DNA of 64,000 bases from Stutzerimonas nosocomialis (GCF_005876855.1 NZ_QLAE01000010.1:62001-126000); one strand, 5' to 3'. Positions 9,360 to 18,897 are shown, numbered from the stretch's first letter. Notes: a model not told the origin generated them from the sequence alone. A program made the numbers and translations.

Positions 9360-10811
9360 CTATTCCACGGCCTTGACCATGTCCTCGACCACTTTCTTGG
9401 CGTCGCCGAAGACCATCATCGTCTTGTCCATGTAGAACAGTTCGTTGTCCAGGCCCGCATAGCCGCTGGCCATGGAGCGCTTGTTGACGATGATCGTCTT
9501 GGCCTTGAAGGCTTCGAGGATCGGCATCCCGGCGATTGGCGACTTGGGATCGTTCTTGGCCGCCGGATTGACCACGTCGTTGGCGCCGAGCACCAGCACC
9601 ACGTCGGCCTGGCCGAACTCGGAGTTGATGTCGTCCATCTCGAACACCTGCTCGTAAGGCACCTCGGCCTCGGCCAGCAGCACGTTCATGTGGCCGGGCA
9701 TGCGGCCGGCGACCGGGTGGATCGCGTACTTCACGGTCACGCCGCGGTGGGTCAGCTTCTCGGCCAGCTCCATCAGGGCGTGCTGCGCGCGCGCCACCGC
9801 CAGGCCGTAGCCGGGCACGATGATCACGGTGTCGGCGTTGCCCAGCAGGAAGGCGGCATCGTCGCTGGAGCCGGACTTGACCGGACGCTGCTCCTTGCTG
9901 CCCGTCGCCGCGCCGGCATCGGCGTCGGCACCGAAGCCGCCGAGGATCACGTTGAAGAACGAGCGGTTCATCGCCTTGCACATGATGTAGGAGAGGATCG
10001 CGCCGGAGGAGCCCACCAGGGAGCCGGCGATGATCAGCATCGAGTTGTTCAGCGAGAAGCCGATGCCGGCCGCCGCCCAGCCCGAGTAGCTGTTGAGCAT
10101 CGACACCACCACCGGCATGTCGGCGCCGCCGATGGGGATGATGATCAGCACGCCGATGACGAAGGCCAGCGCCAGCATGATCGCGAAGGCCGAGAGGCTG
10201 CCGGTGAACATGTAGATCAGGCCGAGGGCCAGGATCGCGATGCCCACCGCCAGGTTGACCAGGTGCTGGCCCTTGAACACCACGGGCGTGCCCTGGAACA
10301 GGCGGAACTTGTACTTGCCCGAGAGCTTGCCGAAGGCGATGACCGACCCGGAGAAGGTGATCGCGCCGATGGCCGCGCCGAGGAGCAGCTCCAGCCGGTT
10401 GCCCAGCGGGATGCTGTAGCCGGCCGCCGGGACGATGCCGAGCGACTGCGGCTCGACCACCGCGGCGATGGCGATGAACACCGCGGCCAGGCCGATCATG
10501 CTGTGCATGAAGGCCACCAGCTCCGGCATCTTGGTCATCTCGACGCGGCGCGCCATCAGGGTGCCGGCGCTACCGCCGACCAACAGGCCGATCAGCACGA
10601 AGACGATGCCGGTGGCGGCGTTGTTGCTCTCCGACAGCTGTGCGCCGAGCTTGAACACCAGGAACACCGTGGTGATCACGGCGATCGCCATGCCGGCCAT
10701 GCCGAACAGGTTGCCGCGGCGCGAGGTGGTCGGGTGGGAGAGCCCCTTGAGGGCCTGGATGAAGCACACCGAGGCCACGAGGTAGAGCAGGGTGATGGTA
10801 TTCATGCTCAT
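9360..10811 (-). CDS. pntB: NAD(P) transhydrogenase beta subunit, PntB
   Basis: Membrane and NADPH-binding subunit of the proton-translocating transhydrogenase, which uses the proton gradient to reduce NADP+ with NADH. The product is 483 residues. The N-terminal 260 residues form hydrophobic helices (ITLLYLVASVCFIQALKGLSHP and onward). The C-terminal domain III carries the NADP site, with VIIVPGYGLAVARAQHAL, GRMPGHMNVLLAEA and KTIIVNKRSMASGYAG. It is the last gene of the pntA1-pntA2-pntB operon and starts 1 bp after the pntA2 stop, which implies translational coupling. Confidence 0.97.
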   Translation of the reverse strand: MSMNTITLLYLVASVCFIQALKGLSHPTTSRRGNLFGMAGMAIAVITTVFLVFKLGAQLSESNNAATGIVFVLIGLLVGGSAGTLMARRVEMTKMPELVAFMHSMIGLAAVFIAIAAVVEPQSLGIVPAAGYSIPLGNRLELLLGAAIGAITFSGSVIAFGKLSGKYKFRLFQGTPVVFKGQHLVNLAVGIAILALGLIYMFTGSLSAFAIMLALAFVIGVLIIIPIGGADMPVVVSMLNSYSGWAAAGIGFSLNNSMLIIAGSLVGSSGAILSYIMCKAMNRSFFNVILGGFGADADAGAATGSKEQRPVKSGSSDDAAFLLGNADTVIIVPGYGLAVARAQHALMELAEKLTHRGVTVKYAIHPVAGRMPGHMNVLLAEAEVPYEQVFEMDDINSEFGQADVVLVLGANDVVNPAAKNDPKSPIAGMPILEAFKAKTIIVNKRSMASGYAGLDNELFYMDKTMMVFGDAKKVVEDMVKAVE

Positions 10812-10812
10812 C

Positions 10813-11127
10813 TTAGTGCTTCTCCACCGAGGCCTTCGGGGCCTTCTTCTTGAACATTTCCAGCATCCGGCGCGTGACCAGGAAGCCGCCGAACACGTTG
10901 ACCGCGGCCAGGGCCACCGCCAGGGTGCCCATCGCCTTGCCCAGCGGGGTCACGGTGAGGGCGGCGGCGAGCATGGCGCCGACGATGACGATCGCCGAGA
11001 TCGCGTTGGTGACCGCCATCAGCGGCGTGTGCAGGGCGGGGGTGACGTTCCACACCACGTGGTAGCCGACGTAGATCGCCAGCACGAAGATGATCAGGTT
11101 GTAGAGGCCGTCCGAAATCAGGTCCAT
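10813..11127 (-). CDS. pntA2: NAD(P) transhydrogenase alpha subunit part 2 (membrane part)
   Basis: A 104-residue integral membrane protein corresponding to the C-terminal membrane segment of E. coli PntA. In pseudomonads and alphaproteobacteria the alpha subunit is split into two genes. Three hydrophobic helices are visible (LYNLIIFVLAIYVGYHVVW, NAISAIVIVGAMLAAAL, MGTLAVALAAVNVFGGFLV), followed by a basic tail (FKKKAPKASVEKH). It lies 12 bp after pntA1 and 1 bp before pntB. Confidence 0.95.
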   Translation of the reverse strand: MDLISDGLYNLIIFVLAIYVGYHVVWNVTPALHTPLMAVTNAISAIVIVGAMLAAALTVTPLGKAMGTLAVALAAVNVFGGFLVTRRMLEMFKKKAPKASVEKH

Positions 11128-11139
11128 GGTTCGTCTCCC

Positions 11140-12261
11140 TTAGCCGTTGGTGCGCACGATCCGGCCGCCTTCGCACATCAGGCAGGCGGCGACGATGTCG
11201 TCTTCGAGGTTGAGCTGGAAGCGGCCTTCGCTGTCGATCACCAGCTTCAGGAAGTCCAGCAGGTTGCGGGCGTACAGCGCCGAGGCGTCGGCCGGCACCC
11301 AGGTGGCCAGGTTGGCATAGCCGACCAGGGTCACGCCGTGGGCGACCACCACCTGATCGAGCACCGTCAGCGGGCAGTTGCCGCCCTGGGACGCGGCCAG
11401 GTCGATGACCACCGAGCCGGGCTTCATCTGCTGCACGGTTTCCTCGTGGAGCAGGGTCGGTGCCTTGCGGCCGGGAATCAGCGCGGTGGTGATGACGATA
11501 TCGGCCTGCTTGGCCCGCTCGTGCACGGCCTGGGCCTGACGCGCCATCCACGAGGCCGGCATCGGCCGCGCATAGCCGCCGACGCCTTCGGCGCACTCGC
11601 GCTCCTCGTCGGTCTCGAAGGGCACGTCGACGAACTTGGCGCCGAGCGACTCGATCTGTTCCTTCACCGCCGGACGCACGTCGGACGCCTCGATCACCGC
11701 GCCCAGGCGCTTGGCCGTAGCGATCGCCTGCAGACCGGCGACCCCGGCGCCCAGCACCAGCACCCGCGCGGCTTTCACCGTGCCGGCGGCGGTCATCAGC
11801 ATCGGCATGAAGCGCGGATAGTGATGGGCGGCCAGCAGCACCGCCTTGTAGCCGGCGATGTTGGCCTGCGAGGACAGCACGTCCAGGCTCTGCGCGCGGG
11901 AGGTGCGCGGCGCCGCTTCGAGGGCGAAGGCGGTGATGCCGCGTTCGGCCATGCGGGCGATGGTCGCGTTGTCGAAGGGGTTGAGCATGCCGATCAGCAC
12001 GGCGCCGGGGCGCATTTGCGCAAGTTCGGCGTCGTTCGGGGCGAGCACCTTGAGCACGATCTCGGCGCCGAGCGCGGCACCGGCATCGCCGATGATCGCG
12101 CCGGCGGCCTCGAAGGCGCTGTCCGGTACGCTGGAGCGCTGGCCTGCGCCGCTCTGCACCGTGACCTGGTGGCCCTGGCCGATCAGCTTCTTGATGGTCT
12201 CCGGGGTCGCGGCGACGCGTGTTTCCCCAGCCTGGGTTTCGAGAGGAACACCGATGTGCAC
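11140..12261 (-). CDS. pntA1: NAD(P) transhydrogenase alpha subunit part 1 (NAD-binding part)
   Basis: Soluble NAD(H)-binding domain I of the transhydrogenase, 373 residues. The N-terminus is MHIGVPLETQAGETRVA, as in the alanine dehydrogenase/PntA family. The Rossmann motif VLVLGAGVAGLQAIATAKRLGA sits near residue 170. A mobile loop region (RPMPASWMARQAQ) and the block ITTALIPGRKAPTLL follow. The start is a GTG at 12261 with an AGGAG Shine-Dalgarno 8 bp before it. It is the first gene of the operon; its promoter must lie in the long gap to gspE. Confidence 0.96.
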   Translation of the reverse strand: MHIGVPLETQAGETRVAATPETIKKLIGQGHQVTVQSGAGQRSSVPDSAFEAAGAIIGDAGAALGAEIVLKVLAPNDAELAQMRPGAVLIGMLNPFDNATIARMAERGITAFALEAAPRTSRAQSLDVLSSQANIAGYKAVLLAAHHYPRFMPMLMTAAGTVKAARVLVLGAGVAGLQAIATAKRLGAVIEASDVRPAVKEQIESLGAKFVDVPFETDEERECAEGVGGYARPMPASWMARQAQAVHERAKQADIVITTALIPGRKAPTLLHEETVQQMKPGSVVIDLAASQGGNCPLTVLDQVVVAHGVTLVGYANLATWVPADASALYARNLLDFLKLVIDSEGRFQLNLEDDIVAACLMCEGGRIVRTNG

Positions 12262-12847
12262 GTCTTGTTCTCCTGCGTGATCTTTTCAGGTGCTTGCGCG
12301 GCTCCAAGCCGTCTGTTCAGCGACCCAATCGTGATTGACCAGCGCACTGCGTTGGCGCCCTGGCATGCGGATCAGCGGTACCGGCATCGCCGGCAGAAGG
12401 CCGGCGGCGCGGCATTTTGCAGGCGAAGCGGTGGCCCGACAACCATTTTGAAGTAAAACGATTCGTTCACTACAAGTCACGAGCTGACCAAAAAAGCGTC
12501 ATCGCCTGATTCGGCCTCGCTGCAGGCCACAGGCGCCGAGGCGTATGGCCTCAGGTCCTGCTGGCTGAATGGCCCCGCATTTCCCTTCGCTATGGACAGA
12601 CGCGGGCCGATCGGGCCCGCCGCAGGGCTGCGTCGGCGATTTGTAGCGAACCGCGATGAGACACTACCTGCCCGTCGGCGTTTCATGGCAGTGCTTAAAT
12701 GTTTATAAACGGAGCCCGAAAAACCGGCGCGTCTGCAATGTCATCGAAACCTTGTAGTCCAAAGATAACGCCACGTTGATGAACGCCTCGTCGTCCGCCC
12801 GTGGAAACGGCGTCCCAGACGTTCCGCAGCGCCAGCAGGAGCCCGCC
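12262..12847. other. Intergenic region between divergent pntA1 and gspE
   Basis: About 585 bp without a convincing gene; two short minus-strand frames here have no Shine-Dalgarno and no recognisable composition. Toward pntA1 there is an AT-rich stretch near 12450-12475 containing the palindrome AACGATTCGTT. Toward gspE there is a TTAAATGTTTATAAAC stretch at 12696-12711 that could hold a -10 element. In other pseudomonads gspC and gspD lie divergently from gspE; they are not here. Confidence 0.5.
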
Positions 12848-14365
12848 ATGCCCGAACTCGACATGAATCCCATCGCCCCGTTGCTGGACGAACCGCCCGT
12901 CCAGCGGCGCCTGCCTTTCGCCTTCGCCCGTCGTCACGGCGTGATCCTGCTCGACGGGGCGGGCGGCCTGCGCCTGTGCGTGCGCGAAGGCGCCCCGCTG
13001 ACCGCCCTGCAGGAGGCCCAGCGCCTGGCCGGCGGGCCGCTGGCCATGCAGTGGCTGAGCGCCGAGGCGTTCGACCAGGCGCTGTCGACGGCCTACCAGC
13101 ACGATTCGTCGACGGCCATGCTGATGGTCGAGGGGCTGGGCAACGACATGGACCTGGCCAGCCTGGCCGACCAGGTCCAGGAAACCGAGGACCTGCTCGA
13201 GCAGGAGGACGATGCGCCGATCATCCGCCTGATCAACGCCATCCTCGGCGAAGCGATCAACGAGAACGCCTCCGATATCCACGTCGAGACCTTCGAGAAG
13301 CGCCTGGTGATCCGTTTTCGCATCGACGGCATCCTGCGCGAGGTGGTCCAGCCCAAGCGCGAGCTGGCGGCGCTGCTGGTGTCGCGGATCAAGGTCATGG
13401 CCAGGCTGGACATCGCCGAGAAGCGCGTCCCCCAGGACGGGCGCATTTCCCTGCGGGTCGGTGGCCGCGAGGTGGACATCCGCGTCTCGACCCTGCCCTC
13501 GGCCAACGGCGAACGGGTGGTGCTGCGTCTGCTCGACAAGCAGGCCGGGCGCCTGACCCTGCGCCACCTGGGCATGAACGAACAGGACCGCCGCCAGCTC
13601 GAGCAGGCGGTGAAGAAGCCCCACGGCATCATTCTGGTCACCGGCCCGACCGGTTCGGGCAAGACCACCACCCTGTACGCGGCGCTGACCACCCTCAACG
13701 ACCGCACGCGCAACATCCTCACCGTCGAGGACCCCATCGAATACCACCTCGAGGGCATCGGCCAGACCCAGGTCAACACCAAGGTCGACATGACCTTCGC
13801 CCGCGGCCTGCGCGCCATCCTGCGCCAGGACCCGGACGTGGTGATGGTCGGCGAGATCCGCGACCAGGAGACCGCCGACATGGCGGTGCAGGCCTCCCTG
13901 ACCGGCCACCTGGTGCTCTCGACCCTGCACACCAACAGCGCCATCGGCGCGGTCACGCGCCTGGTGGACATGGGCGTGGAACCCTTCCTGATTTCCTCCT
14001 CGCTGCTCGGCGTACTGGCCCAGCGCCTCGTGCGGGTGTTGTGTAATGACTGCAAACGCGCCTACGTCGCCGACGAGGCCGAGTGCGCGCTGCTCGGTGT
14101 CGACCCGGCCGACGCGCCGACCCTCTATCACGCCGAAGGCTGCGAGGTCTGCCGCAACCTCGGCTATCGGGGGCGAACCGGGATCTACGAACTGGTCGTG
14201 CTCGACGACACCCTGCGCACCATGATCCATACCCGGGCCTCGGAGCAGGACATGACCCGTCATGCGCGCCTGCTCGGGCCGAGCATCCGCGACGACGGGA
14301 TGCGCAAGGTGCGCGAAGGCGTGACCACCATCGAAGAAGTACTGCGCGTGACGCGGGAGGAGTAA
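12848..14365 (+). CDS. gspE: Type II secretion ATPase GspE (XcpR)
   Basis: Cytoplasmic hexameric ATPase that powers pseudopilus assembly in the type II secretion system. I chose ATG 12848 ([18 protein letters not shown]), which has an AGGAG 7 bp upstream and gives 505 residues, the size of XcpR; an in-frame ATG at 12776 would add 24 residues. Motifs: N-terminal GspE_N region; Walker [14 protein letters not shown] (about 266); Asp box [19 protein letters not shown]; Walker [13 protein letters not shown]; His box [14 protein letters not shown]; and the zinc-binding CxxC pair set (CNDC and CEVC, about 398 and 434). It is the first gene of the gspE-M operon, and its transcript must cross a REP cluster before gspF. 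Confidence 0.97.
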   Translation: MPELDMNPIAPLLDEPPVQRRLPFAFARRHGVILLDGAGGLRLCVREGAPLTALQEAQRLAGGPLAMQWLSAEAFDQALSTAYQHDSSTAMLMVEGLGNDMDLASLADQVQETEDLLEQEDDAPIIRLINAILGEAINENASDIHVETFEKRLVIRFRIDGILREVVQPKRELAALLVSRIKVMARLDIAEKRVPQDGRISLRVGGREVDIRVSTLPSANGERVVLRLLDKQAGRLTLRHLGMNEQDRRQLEQAVKKPHGIILVTGPTGSGKTTTLYAALTTLNDRTRNILTVEDPIEYHLEGIGQTQVNTKVDMTFARGLRAILRQDPDVVMVGEIRDQETADMAVQASLTGHLVLSTLHTNSAIGAVTRLVDMGVEPFLISSSLLGVLAQRLVRVLCNDCKRAYVADEAECALLGVDPADAPTLYHAEGCEVCRNLGYRGRTGIYELVVLDDTLRTMIHTRASEQDMTRHARLLGPSIRDDGMRKVREGVTTIEEVLRVTREE

Positions 14366-14398
14366 CGGTGAAGGGTTTGTTCGACTCCACCGGGATGA

Positions 14399-14513
14399 TC
14401 GCGGTCAAGACCGCTCCCACGGAGCACGCGCACAGGCGTGCTCCCTCGAAGCCCGAGCACAGGCTTGCTCCCATGACGGCGCCCGGTCCCTGTGGGAGCG
14501 GTCTTGACCGCGA
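14399..14513. repeat. REP cluster (REPIN-like) between gspE and gspF
   Basis: Two 22-bp arms in inverted orientation, built on CGGTCAAGACCGCTCCCAC (first arm, 14399-14420) and GTGGGAGCGGTCTTGACCG (second arm, 14492-14513), match the common Pseudomonas REP sequence. Between them lie an inverted repeat GGAGCACGC-N6-GCGTGCTCC (14421-14444) and a related element GAGCACAGGCTTGCTC (14456-14471). The whole can fold into a large cruciform in the mRNA. Confidence 0.9.
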
Positions 14514-14549
14514 ATGGCCGTTTCACGCATCTGCTGCGGGGCCGTGCTG

Positions 14550-15764
14550 ATGGCGGCCTTCGAATACCTGGCCCTCGACGGCCGCGGCCGCGAGCAGAAA
14601 GGGCTGATCGAGGCCGACAGCCCACGTCAGGCGCGGCAGCTCCTGCGCGAGAAACAGTGGTCGCCGCTGGAGGTCAAGCAGGCCCGGGCGCGGGAGGACA
14701 CCGGCGGCGGTGGCTTCTCCTTCGGCCGCGGGCTGTCGGCGCGCGACCTGGCGCTGGTGACCCGCCAGTTGTCGACCCTGGTCCAGGCGGCCCTGCCGAT
14801 CGAGGAAGCCCTGCGCGCCGCCGCGGCGCAATCGAGTTCGCAGAAGATCAAGTCGATGCTGCTGGCGGTGCGGGCGCGGGTGATGGAAGGCCACAGCCTG
14901 GCCGCCGCGCTGCGCGAGTACCCGTCGGCGTTCCCCGAGCTCTACCGCGCCACCGTGGCGGCCGGCGAGCATGCCGGGCACCTGGGGCTGGTGCTCGACC
15001 AGCTGGCCGACTACACCGACCAGCGGCAGCAGTCGCGGCAGAAGATCCAGCTCGCGTTGCTCTACCCGATCATCCTGATGATCGCCTCGCTGACCATCGT
15101 CGGCTTCCTGCTCGGCTACGTGGTGCCGGACGTGGTCAAGGTCTTCGTCAACACCGGGCAGGAGCTGCCGGCGCTGACCACCGGGCTGATCGCCGCGAGC
15201 GAACTGGTCCAGTCCTGGGGCTGGCTGATGGTGCTGGTGGCGGTCGGCGGGGTGCTGGCGATGCGCCGGGCGCTGCGCGACGAAAACCTGCGCCGGCGCT
15301 GGCATGCGTTCATTCTCAAGCTGCCCCTGATCGGCCGCCTGTCGCGGGCGACCAACACCGCGCGCTTCGCCTCGACCCTGGCGATTCTCACCCGCAGCGG
15401 CGTACCGCTGGTCGAGGCGTTGTCCATCGCAGCGGCTGTGATCGCTAACCTACGCATCCGCGACAAGGTGATCGAAGCCGCCCAGAAGGTGCGCGAAGGC
15501 AGCAGCCTGACGCGTTCGCTGGATGCGACCGGCGAATTTCCGCCGATGATGCTGCACATGATCGCCAGCGGTGAAAAATCCGGCGAACTGGACCAGATGC
15601 TGGCGCGTACCGCGCGCAACCAGGAGAACGACCTGGCGGCCCAGGTCTCGCTGCTGGTCGGCCTGTTCGAGCCCTTCATGCTCGTGTTCATGGGCGCCGT
15701 GGTCCTGGTGATCGTCCTTGCGATCCTCATGCCGATTCTTTCTCTCAATCAGTTGGTAGGTTAA
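14550..15764 (+). CDS. gspF: Type II secretion inner-membrane platform protein GspF (XcpS)
   Basis: Polytopic inner-membrane protein on which the ATPase acts to extrude the pseudopilus. I start it at ATG 14550 (MAAFEYLALDGRGREQKG), the conserved GspF N-terminus, which gives 404 residues as in XcpS; the upstream extension of the frame is REP sequence. Two repeated cytoplasmic T2SSF domains surround three hydrophobic helices (for example LLYPIILMIASLTIVGFLLGYVV and the C-terminal FMGAVVLVIVLAILMPIL). No good Shine-Dalgarno is visible before the start, probably because the REP insertion replaced the usual gspE-gspF junction. Confidence 0.95.
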   Translation: MAAFEYLALDGRGREQKGLIEADSPRQARQLLREKQWSPLEVKQARAREDTGGGGFSFGRGLSARDLALVTRQLSTLVQAALPIEEALRAAAAQSSSQKIKSMLLAVRARVMEGHSLAAALREYPSAFPELYRATVAAGEHAGHLGLVLDQLADYTDQRQQSRQKIQLALLYPIILMIASLTIVGFLLGYVVPDVVKVFVNTGQELPALTTGLIAASELVQSWGWLMVLVAVGGVLAMRRALRDENLRRRWHAFILKLPLIGRLSRATNTARFASTLAILTRSGVPLVEALSIAAAVIANLRIRDKVIEAAQKVREGSSLTRSLDATGEFPPMMLHMIASGEKSGELDQMLARTARNQENDLAAQVSLLVGLFEPFMLVFMGAVVLVIVLAILMPILSLNQLVG

Positions 15765-15766
15765 AC

Positions 15767-16201
15767 ATGACGTTGCGTACACGCACACAGGGTGGTTTCA
15801 CCCTCATCGAAATCATGGTCGTGGTGGTGATCCTGGGGATCCTCGCCGCGTTGGTGGTCCCGCAGGTGATGAGCCGTCCGGACCAGGCCAAGGTCACCGT
15901 CGCCAAGGGCGACATCAAGGCCATCGCCGCGGCGCTGGACATGTACAAGCTGGACAACTTTGCCTACCCGAGCACCCAGCAGGGGCTCGATGCGCTGGTC
16001 CAGCGGCCCACCGGCAACCCGCAGCCGAAGAACTGGAACCGCGACGGCTACCTCAAGCGCCTGCCGCAGGACCCCTGGGGCAATGACTACCAGTACCTGT
16101 CGCCCGGTACCCGCGGCCAGTTCGACCTCTATTCCTTCGGTGCCGACGGCAAGGAAGGCGGCTCCGACCTGAACGCGGACATCGGCAACTGGGATCTCTG
16201 A
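15767..16201 (+). CDS. gspG: Major pseudopilin GspG (XcpT)
   Basis: Major subunit of the type II secretion pseudopilus, 144 residues. The prepilin leader ends at the peptidase site GG/FTLIE (MTLRTRTQGGFTLIEIMVVVVILGILAALVVPQVM), with the conserved Glu at +5 of the mature protein. The calcium-binding C-terminal region is visible: KRLPQDPWGNDYQYLSPG and FGADGKEGGSDLNADIGNWDL. It starts 2 bp after the gspF stop. Confidence 0.98.
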   Translation: MTLRTRTQGGFTLIEIMVVVVILGILAALVVPQVMSRPDQAKVTVAKGDIKAIAAALDMYKLDNFAYPSTQQGLDALVQRPTGNPQPKNWNRDGYLKRLPQDPWGNDYQYLSPGTRGQFDLYSFGADGKEGGSDLNADIGNWDL

Positions 16202-16206
16202 CGCCC

Positions 16207-16788
16207 ATGCTTCACGGCCGCCGGGCCGCCGGCTTCACGCTGATCGAGCTGATGGTGGTGCTGGTGATCCTCGGCACGCTGATCAGCCTGGCGGTACTTT
16301 CGACTGGCAGCGCCAGCAGCGCGCGGGAGCTGCGTGACGAGGCGCAGCGGATCGCCGCGGTGATCGGCCTGCTGGCCGACGAGGCCGTGCTCGACAGCCG
16401 CGAGTACGGGCTGCTGATCGACGACGAAGGTTATCGCGTGCTGCGTTACGACGATGCCCAGGGCCGCTGGGTCGACGATGGTGCCCGCGGCACTCACCGC
16501 CTGCCCTCCTGGGCGCGGCTGGACCTGGCGCTCGACGGCACGCCCCTGCGGCTGCTGGCGCCGGTTCGCCAGGGCGGCGACCGCGCCGGGCTTTCCCGCG
16601 ACGAGGACGAGGAGCAGCGCAAAAGGGAGGCCGCGCGGTTGCAGCCGCAACTGCTGATCCTCTCCAGCGGCGAACTGTCGCCGTTCAGCCTGCGGGTCTC
16701 GGAGCGACGGCCCGATGGCAACGCCTGGGTCGTGGCAAGCGACGGTTTCGCCCTGCCCGAAGCCGTGCCGGCGCAGGAGCGGCGATGA
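16207..16788 (+). CDS. gspH: Minor pseudopilin GspH (XcpU)
   Basis: A 193-residue minor pseudopilin of the pseudopilus tip. The prepilin leader is MLHGRRAAG/FTLIELMVVLVILG with Glu+5, followed by a globular domain with the GspH pattern (EAQRIAAVIGLLADEAVLDSREYGL and WVDDGARGTHRLPSW). It lies 5 bp after gspG and overlaps gspI by 4 bp. Confidence 0.95.
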   Translation: MLHGRRAAGFTLIELMVVLVILGTLISLAVLSTGSASSARELRDEAQRIAAVIGLLADEAVLDSREYGLLIDDEGYRVLRYDDAQGRWVDDGARGTHRLPSWARLDLALDGTPLRLLAPVRQGGDRAGLSRDEDEEQRKREAARLQPQLLILSSGELSPFSLRVSERRPDGNAWVVASDGFALPEAVPAQERR

Positions 16789-17204
16789 AACGACCGGCGC
16801 CGAGGCGCCCGGCGAGTGCCGCCGGGTTCACCCTGCTCGAAGTGCTGGTCGCCCTGGCCATCTTCGCCACCGTCGCCGCGGTGGTCCTCACGGCGGCCGG
16901 GCGCAGCCTGAACAACGCCGCGCGGCTGGAGCAGATCACCTTCGCCAACTGGATCGCCGACAACCGCATCACCGAACTGCAGCTGGCCGAGCCCATTCCC
17001 GCCGAGGGCAGCGAGACCCGCGAGCTGGAATTCGCCAACCGTCGCTGGCAGGTGCTCAGCGAAGTCGAGGCGACCTCCGAGCCGCTGATGCGTCGCGTCA
17101 CCGTGTGGGTGGCCGAGGCCCAGCCGCGAGGCGCCAATCGCAACGCCAACCTGCGCGACCGCTCGATCAGCAGCCTGACCGGCTTCATCGAGGTGCGCCC
17201 GTGA
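16785..17204 (+). CDS. gspI: Minor pseudopilin GspI (XcpV)
   Basis: A 139-residue minor pseudopilin. The leader ends SAAG/FTLLEVLVALAIFATVAAVVLT. The short C-terminal domain has the GspI pattern NWIADNRITELQL and ends in a LTGFIEVRP strand. In the tip complex GspI, J and K form the cap that starts pseudopilus assembly. It overlaps its neighbours on both sides. Confidence 0.96.
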   Translation: MKRPAPRRPASAAGFTLLEVLVALAIFATVAAVVLTAAGRSLNNAARLEQITFANWIADNRITELQLAEPIPAEGSETRELEFANRRWQVLSEVEATSEPLMRRVTVWVAEAQPRGANRNANLRDRSISSLTGFIEVRP

Positions 17205-17914
17205 GCCGGCCGGGCAGACGCATGGCGCAGGGTTTCACCCTGCTCGAGCTGCTGATCGCCATCGCGCTGTTCGCCCTGCTCGGGCTGGCCACCTACCGGA
17301 TGCTCGAATCGGTGCTGCGCAGCGACGAGGCGACGCGCCTGCAGGAGCAGCGGCTGCGCGAGCTCAACCGCGCGATCGCGAGTTTCGAGCGGGACCTGCA
17401 GCAGGCCGTGCCCAGGCCGATCCGCGACGGCTACGGCGACGAGCGCAGTGCTTTCATCGGCCAGCAGGGCGCCGAGGACGGCCAGTCGATCGTCGAGCTG
17501 ACCCGCAGCGGCTGGCGCAACCCCACCGGGCTGCAGCGCGCCAACCTGCAGCGGGTGCGCTGGCGGCTCAACGAGCAGACCCTCGAGCGCGTCTACTGGG
17601 TCGTCCTCGACCGCGATCTCGACAGCGAGCCGCGGGTGCAGCGCGTGCTCGAAGACCTCGAGGACATGCGCCTGCGCTACATGGACGAGCAGGGCGGCTG
17701 GCGCGACGAGTGGCCGCCGTTCGACTTCAATCGCGGCAGTCCGCAGACCTCCGCCGAGCGGCTGCCGGTGGCCGTCGAGCTGAGTTTCGTGCACCCGCGC
17801 TACGGCGCCATCAGCCGCCTGCTGCGCCTGCCCGACCCGCAGAGCGCCGGAACCCAGGTGCCGCTGCCGGACGCCGGCGGCGTGCCCGCGCCGCAGCTGG
17901 AGCTGACCCAATGA
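17201..17914 (+). CDS. gspJ: Minor pseudopilin GspJ (XcpW)
   Basis: A 237-residue minor pseudopilin. The start is a GTG at 17201 that overlaps the gspI stop by 4 bp (GTGA); the frame is open further upstream but only as a shadow of gspH and gspI. The leader is VSRPGRRMAQG/FTLLELLIAIALFALLG. The C-terminal domain shows the GspJ features FERDLQQAVPRPIRD and YMDEQGGWRDEWPP. The length equals that of XcpW. Confidence 0.95.
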   Translation: MSRPGRRMAQGFTLLELLIAIALFALLGLATYRMLESVLRSDEATRLQEQRLRELNRAIASFERDLQQAVPRPIRDGYGDERSAFIGQQGAEDGQSIVELTRSGWRNPTGLQRANLQRVRWRLNEQTLERVYWVVLDRDLDSEPRVQRVLEDLEDMRLRYMDEQGGWRDEWPPFDFNRGSPQTSAERLPVAVELSFVHPRYGAISRLLRLPDPQSAGTQVPLPDAGGVPAPQLELTQ

Positions 17915-18894
17915 AGCGCCAGCGCGGCGTCGCCCTGATCACCGTGCTGCTGGTGGTGGCCATCGTCACCGTGGTCAGCGCGGGGCTGATCGCGCGCCAG
18001 CAACTGAGCATCCGCTCGGTCACCAACCAGGTGCAGGCGCGCCAGGCCTTCCAGTACGCCCTCGGCGGCGAGACGCTGGCCAAGGCGATCCTGCGGCGCG
18101 ACATCCAGGACGCCGCGCCGGGCGACCCCGGGGCCGTGGTCGATCACATGCTAGAGGCCTGGGCGCGGCCGCTGCCGGCGTTCCCCATCGACGAAGGCGA
18201 GATCCGGGTGCGCATCGAAGACCTCAGCGCACGTTTCAACCTCAACAGCCTGGTGCTCAACGAGCAGCCCGACGCGGCCGCGCTGGCCCAGTTTCGTCGG
18301 TTGCTGCTGCGGCTGCAGATCAGCGAGCCCTATCCGGAGCGGCTGATCGACTGGCTCGACCGCGACCAGGAGCCGAGCGGCGAGCTGGGTGCCGAAGACA
18401 ACGCCTACCAGCTGCTCGATCCGCCCTACCGCACGGCCGGCCGTCGCCTGTACGACCTTTCCGAGCTGCGTCTGCTGCTGGGCATGCGCGAGGAGGATTT
18501 CCAGCGCCTGGCGCCCTATGTCACGGCGGCGCTGCCGCCGGAGACGGGGCTGAACGTCAATACCGCCAGCGCCATGGTGATATCCAGCCTGTCCGACAGT
18601 CTGAGTCTGAGTGCGGCCGAGGCGGCCGTCGAAGTCACCCGCAACGCCGGCGGCTTCAAGGACGTGGCCGCGTTTCTCGCCCAGCCGGCGATGTCGGGGA
18701 CACAGCTTCAGGGCACCCGGCTCGCGGTTGGCAGTCAACTCTTTCAGGCGACCAGCGAAGTGCGCGTCGGCGACCGCCGGCTGTCGCTGGTCAGCGTACT
18801 GCAGCGCGAGGAGGACGGCTCGGTGCAGGTGCTCTACCGTAACCTGGGCCAGCCGTTGCGCCTGCCTTCCCAATCCGACGATGGAGACCGATAG
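17911..18894 (+). CDS. gspK: Minor pseudopilin GspK (XcpX)
   Basis: The large 327-residue tip pseudopilin. The leader is short and of the GspK type (MKRQRG/VALITVLLVVAIVTVVSAGL), lacking Glu+5 as is normal for this family. The body contains RFNLNSLVLNEQPD, a helix-hairpin-helix-like stretch (GLNVNTASAMVISSLSD) and LIDWLDRDQEPSGELGAEDNAY, which matches the GspK calcium-binding loop. It overlaps gspJ by 4 bp (ATGA). Confidence 0.95.
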   Translation: MKRQRGVALITVLLVVAIVTVVSAGLIARQQLSIRSVTNQVQARQAFQYALGGETLAKAILRRDIQDAAPGDPGAVVDHMLEAWARPLPAFPIDEGEIRVRIEDLSARFNLNSLVLNEQPDAAALAQFRRLLLRLQISEPYPERLIDWLDRDQEPSGELGAEDNAYQLLDPPYRTAGRRLYDLSELRLLLGMREEDFQRLAPYVTAALPPETGLNVNTASAMVISSLSDSLSLSAAEAAVEVTRNAGGFKDVAAFLAQPAMSGTQLQGTRLAVGSQLFQATSEVRVGDRRLSLVSVLQREEDGSVQVLYRNLGQPLRLPSQSDDGDR

Positions 18895-18897
18895 CCG

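Noticed and set aside
10792-12456. Plus-strand frame of 554 codons opposite pntA1 and pntA2
   Set aside because: Antisense shadow; His/Gly/Arg-rich without recognisable domains, and pntA reads correctly on the other strand.
12286-12686. Two short minus-strand frames in the pntA1-gspE gap
   Set aside because: No Shine-Dalgarno, no signal or domain, amino-acid usage like non-coding GC-rich DNA.
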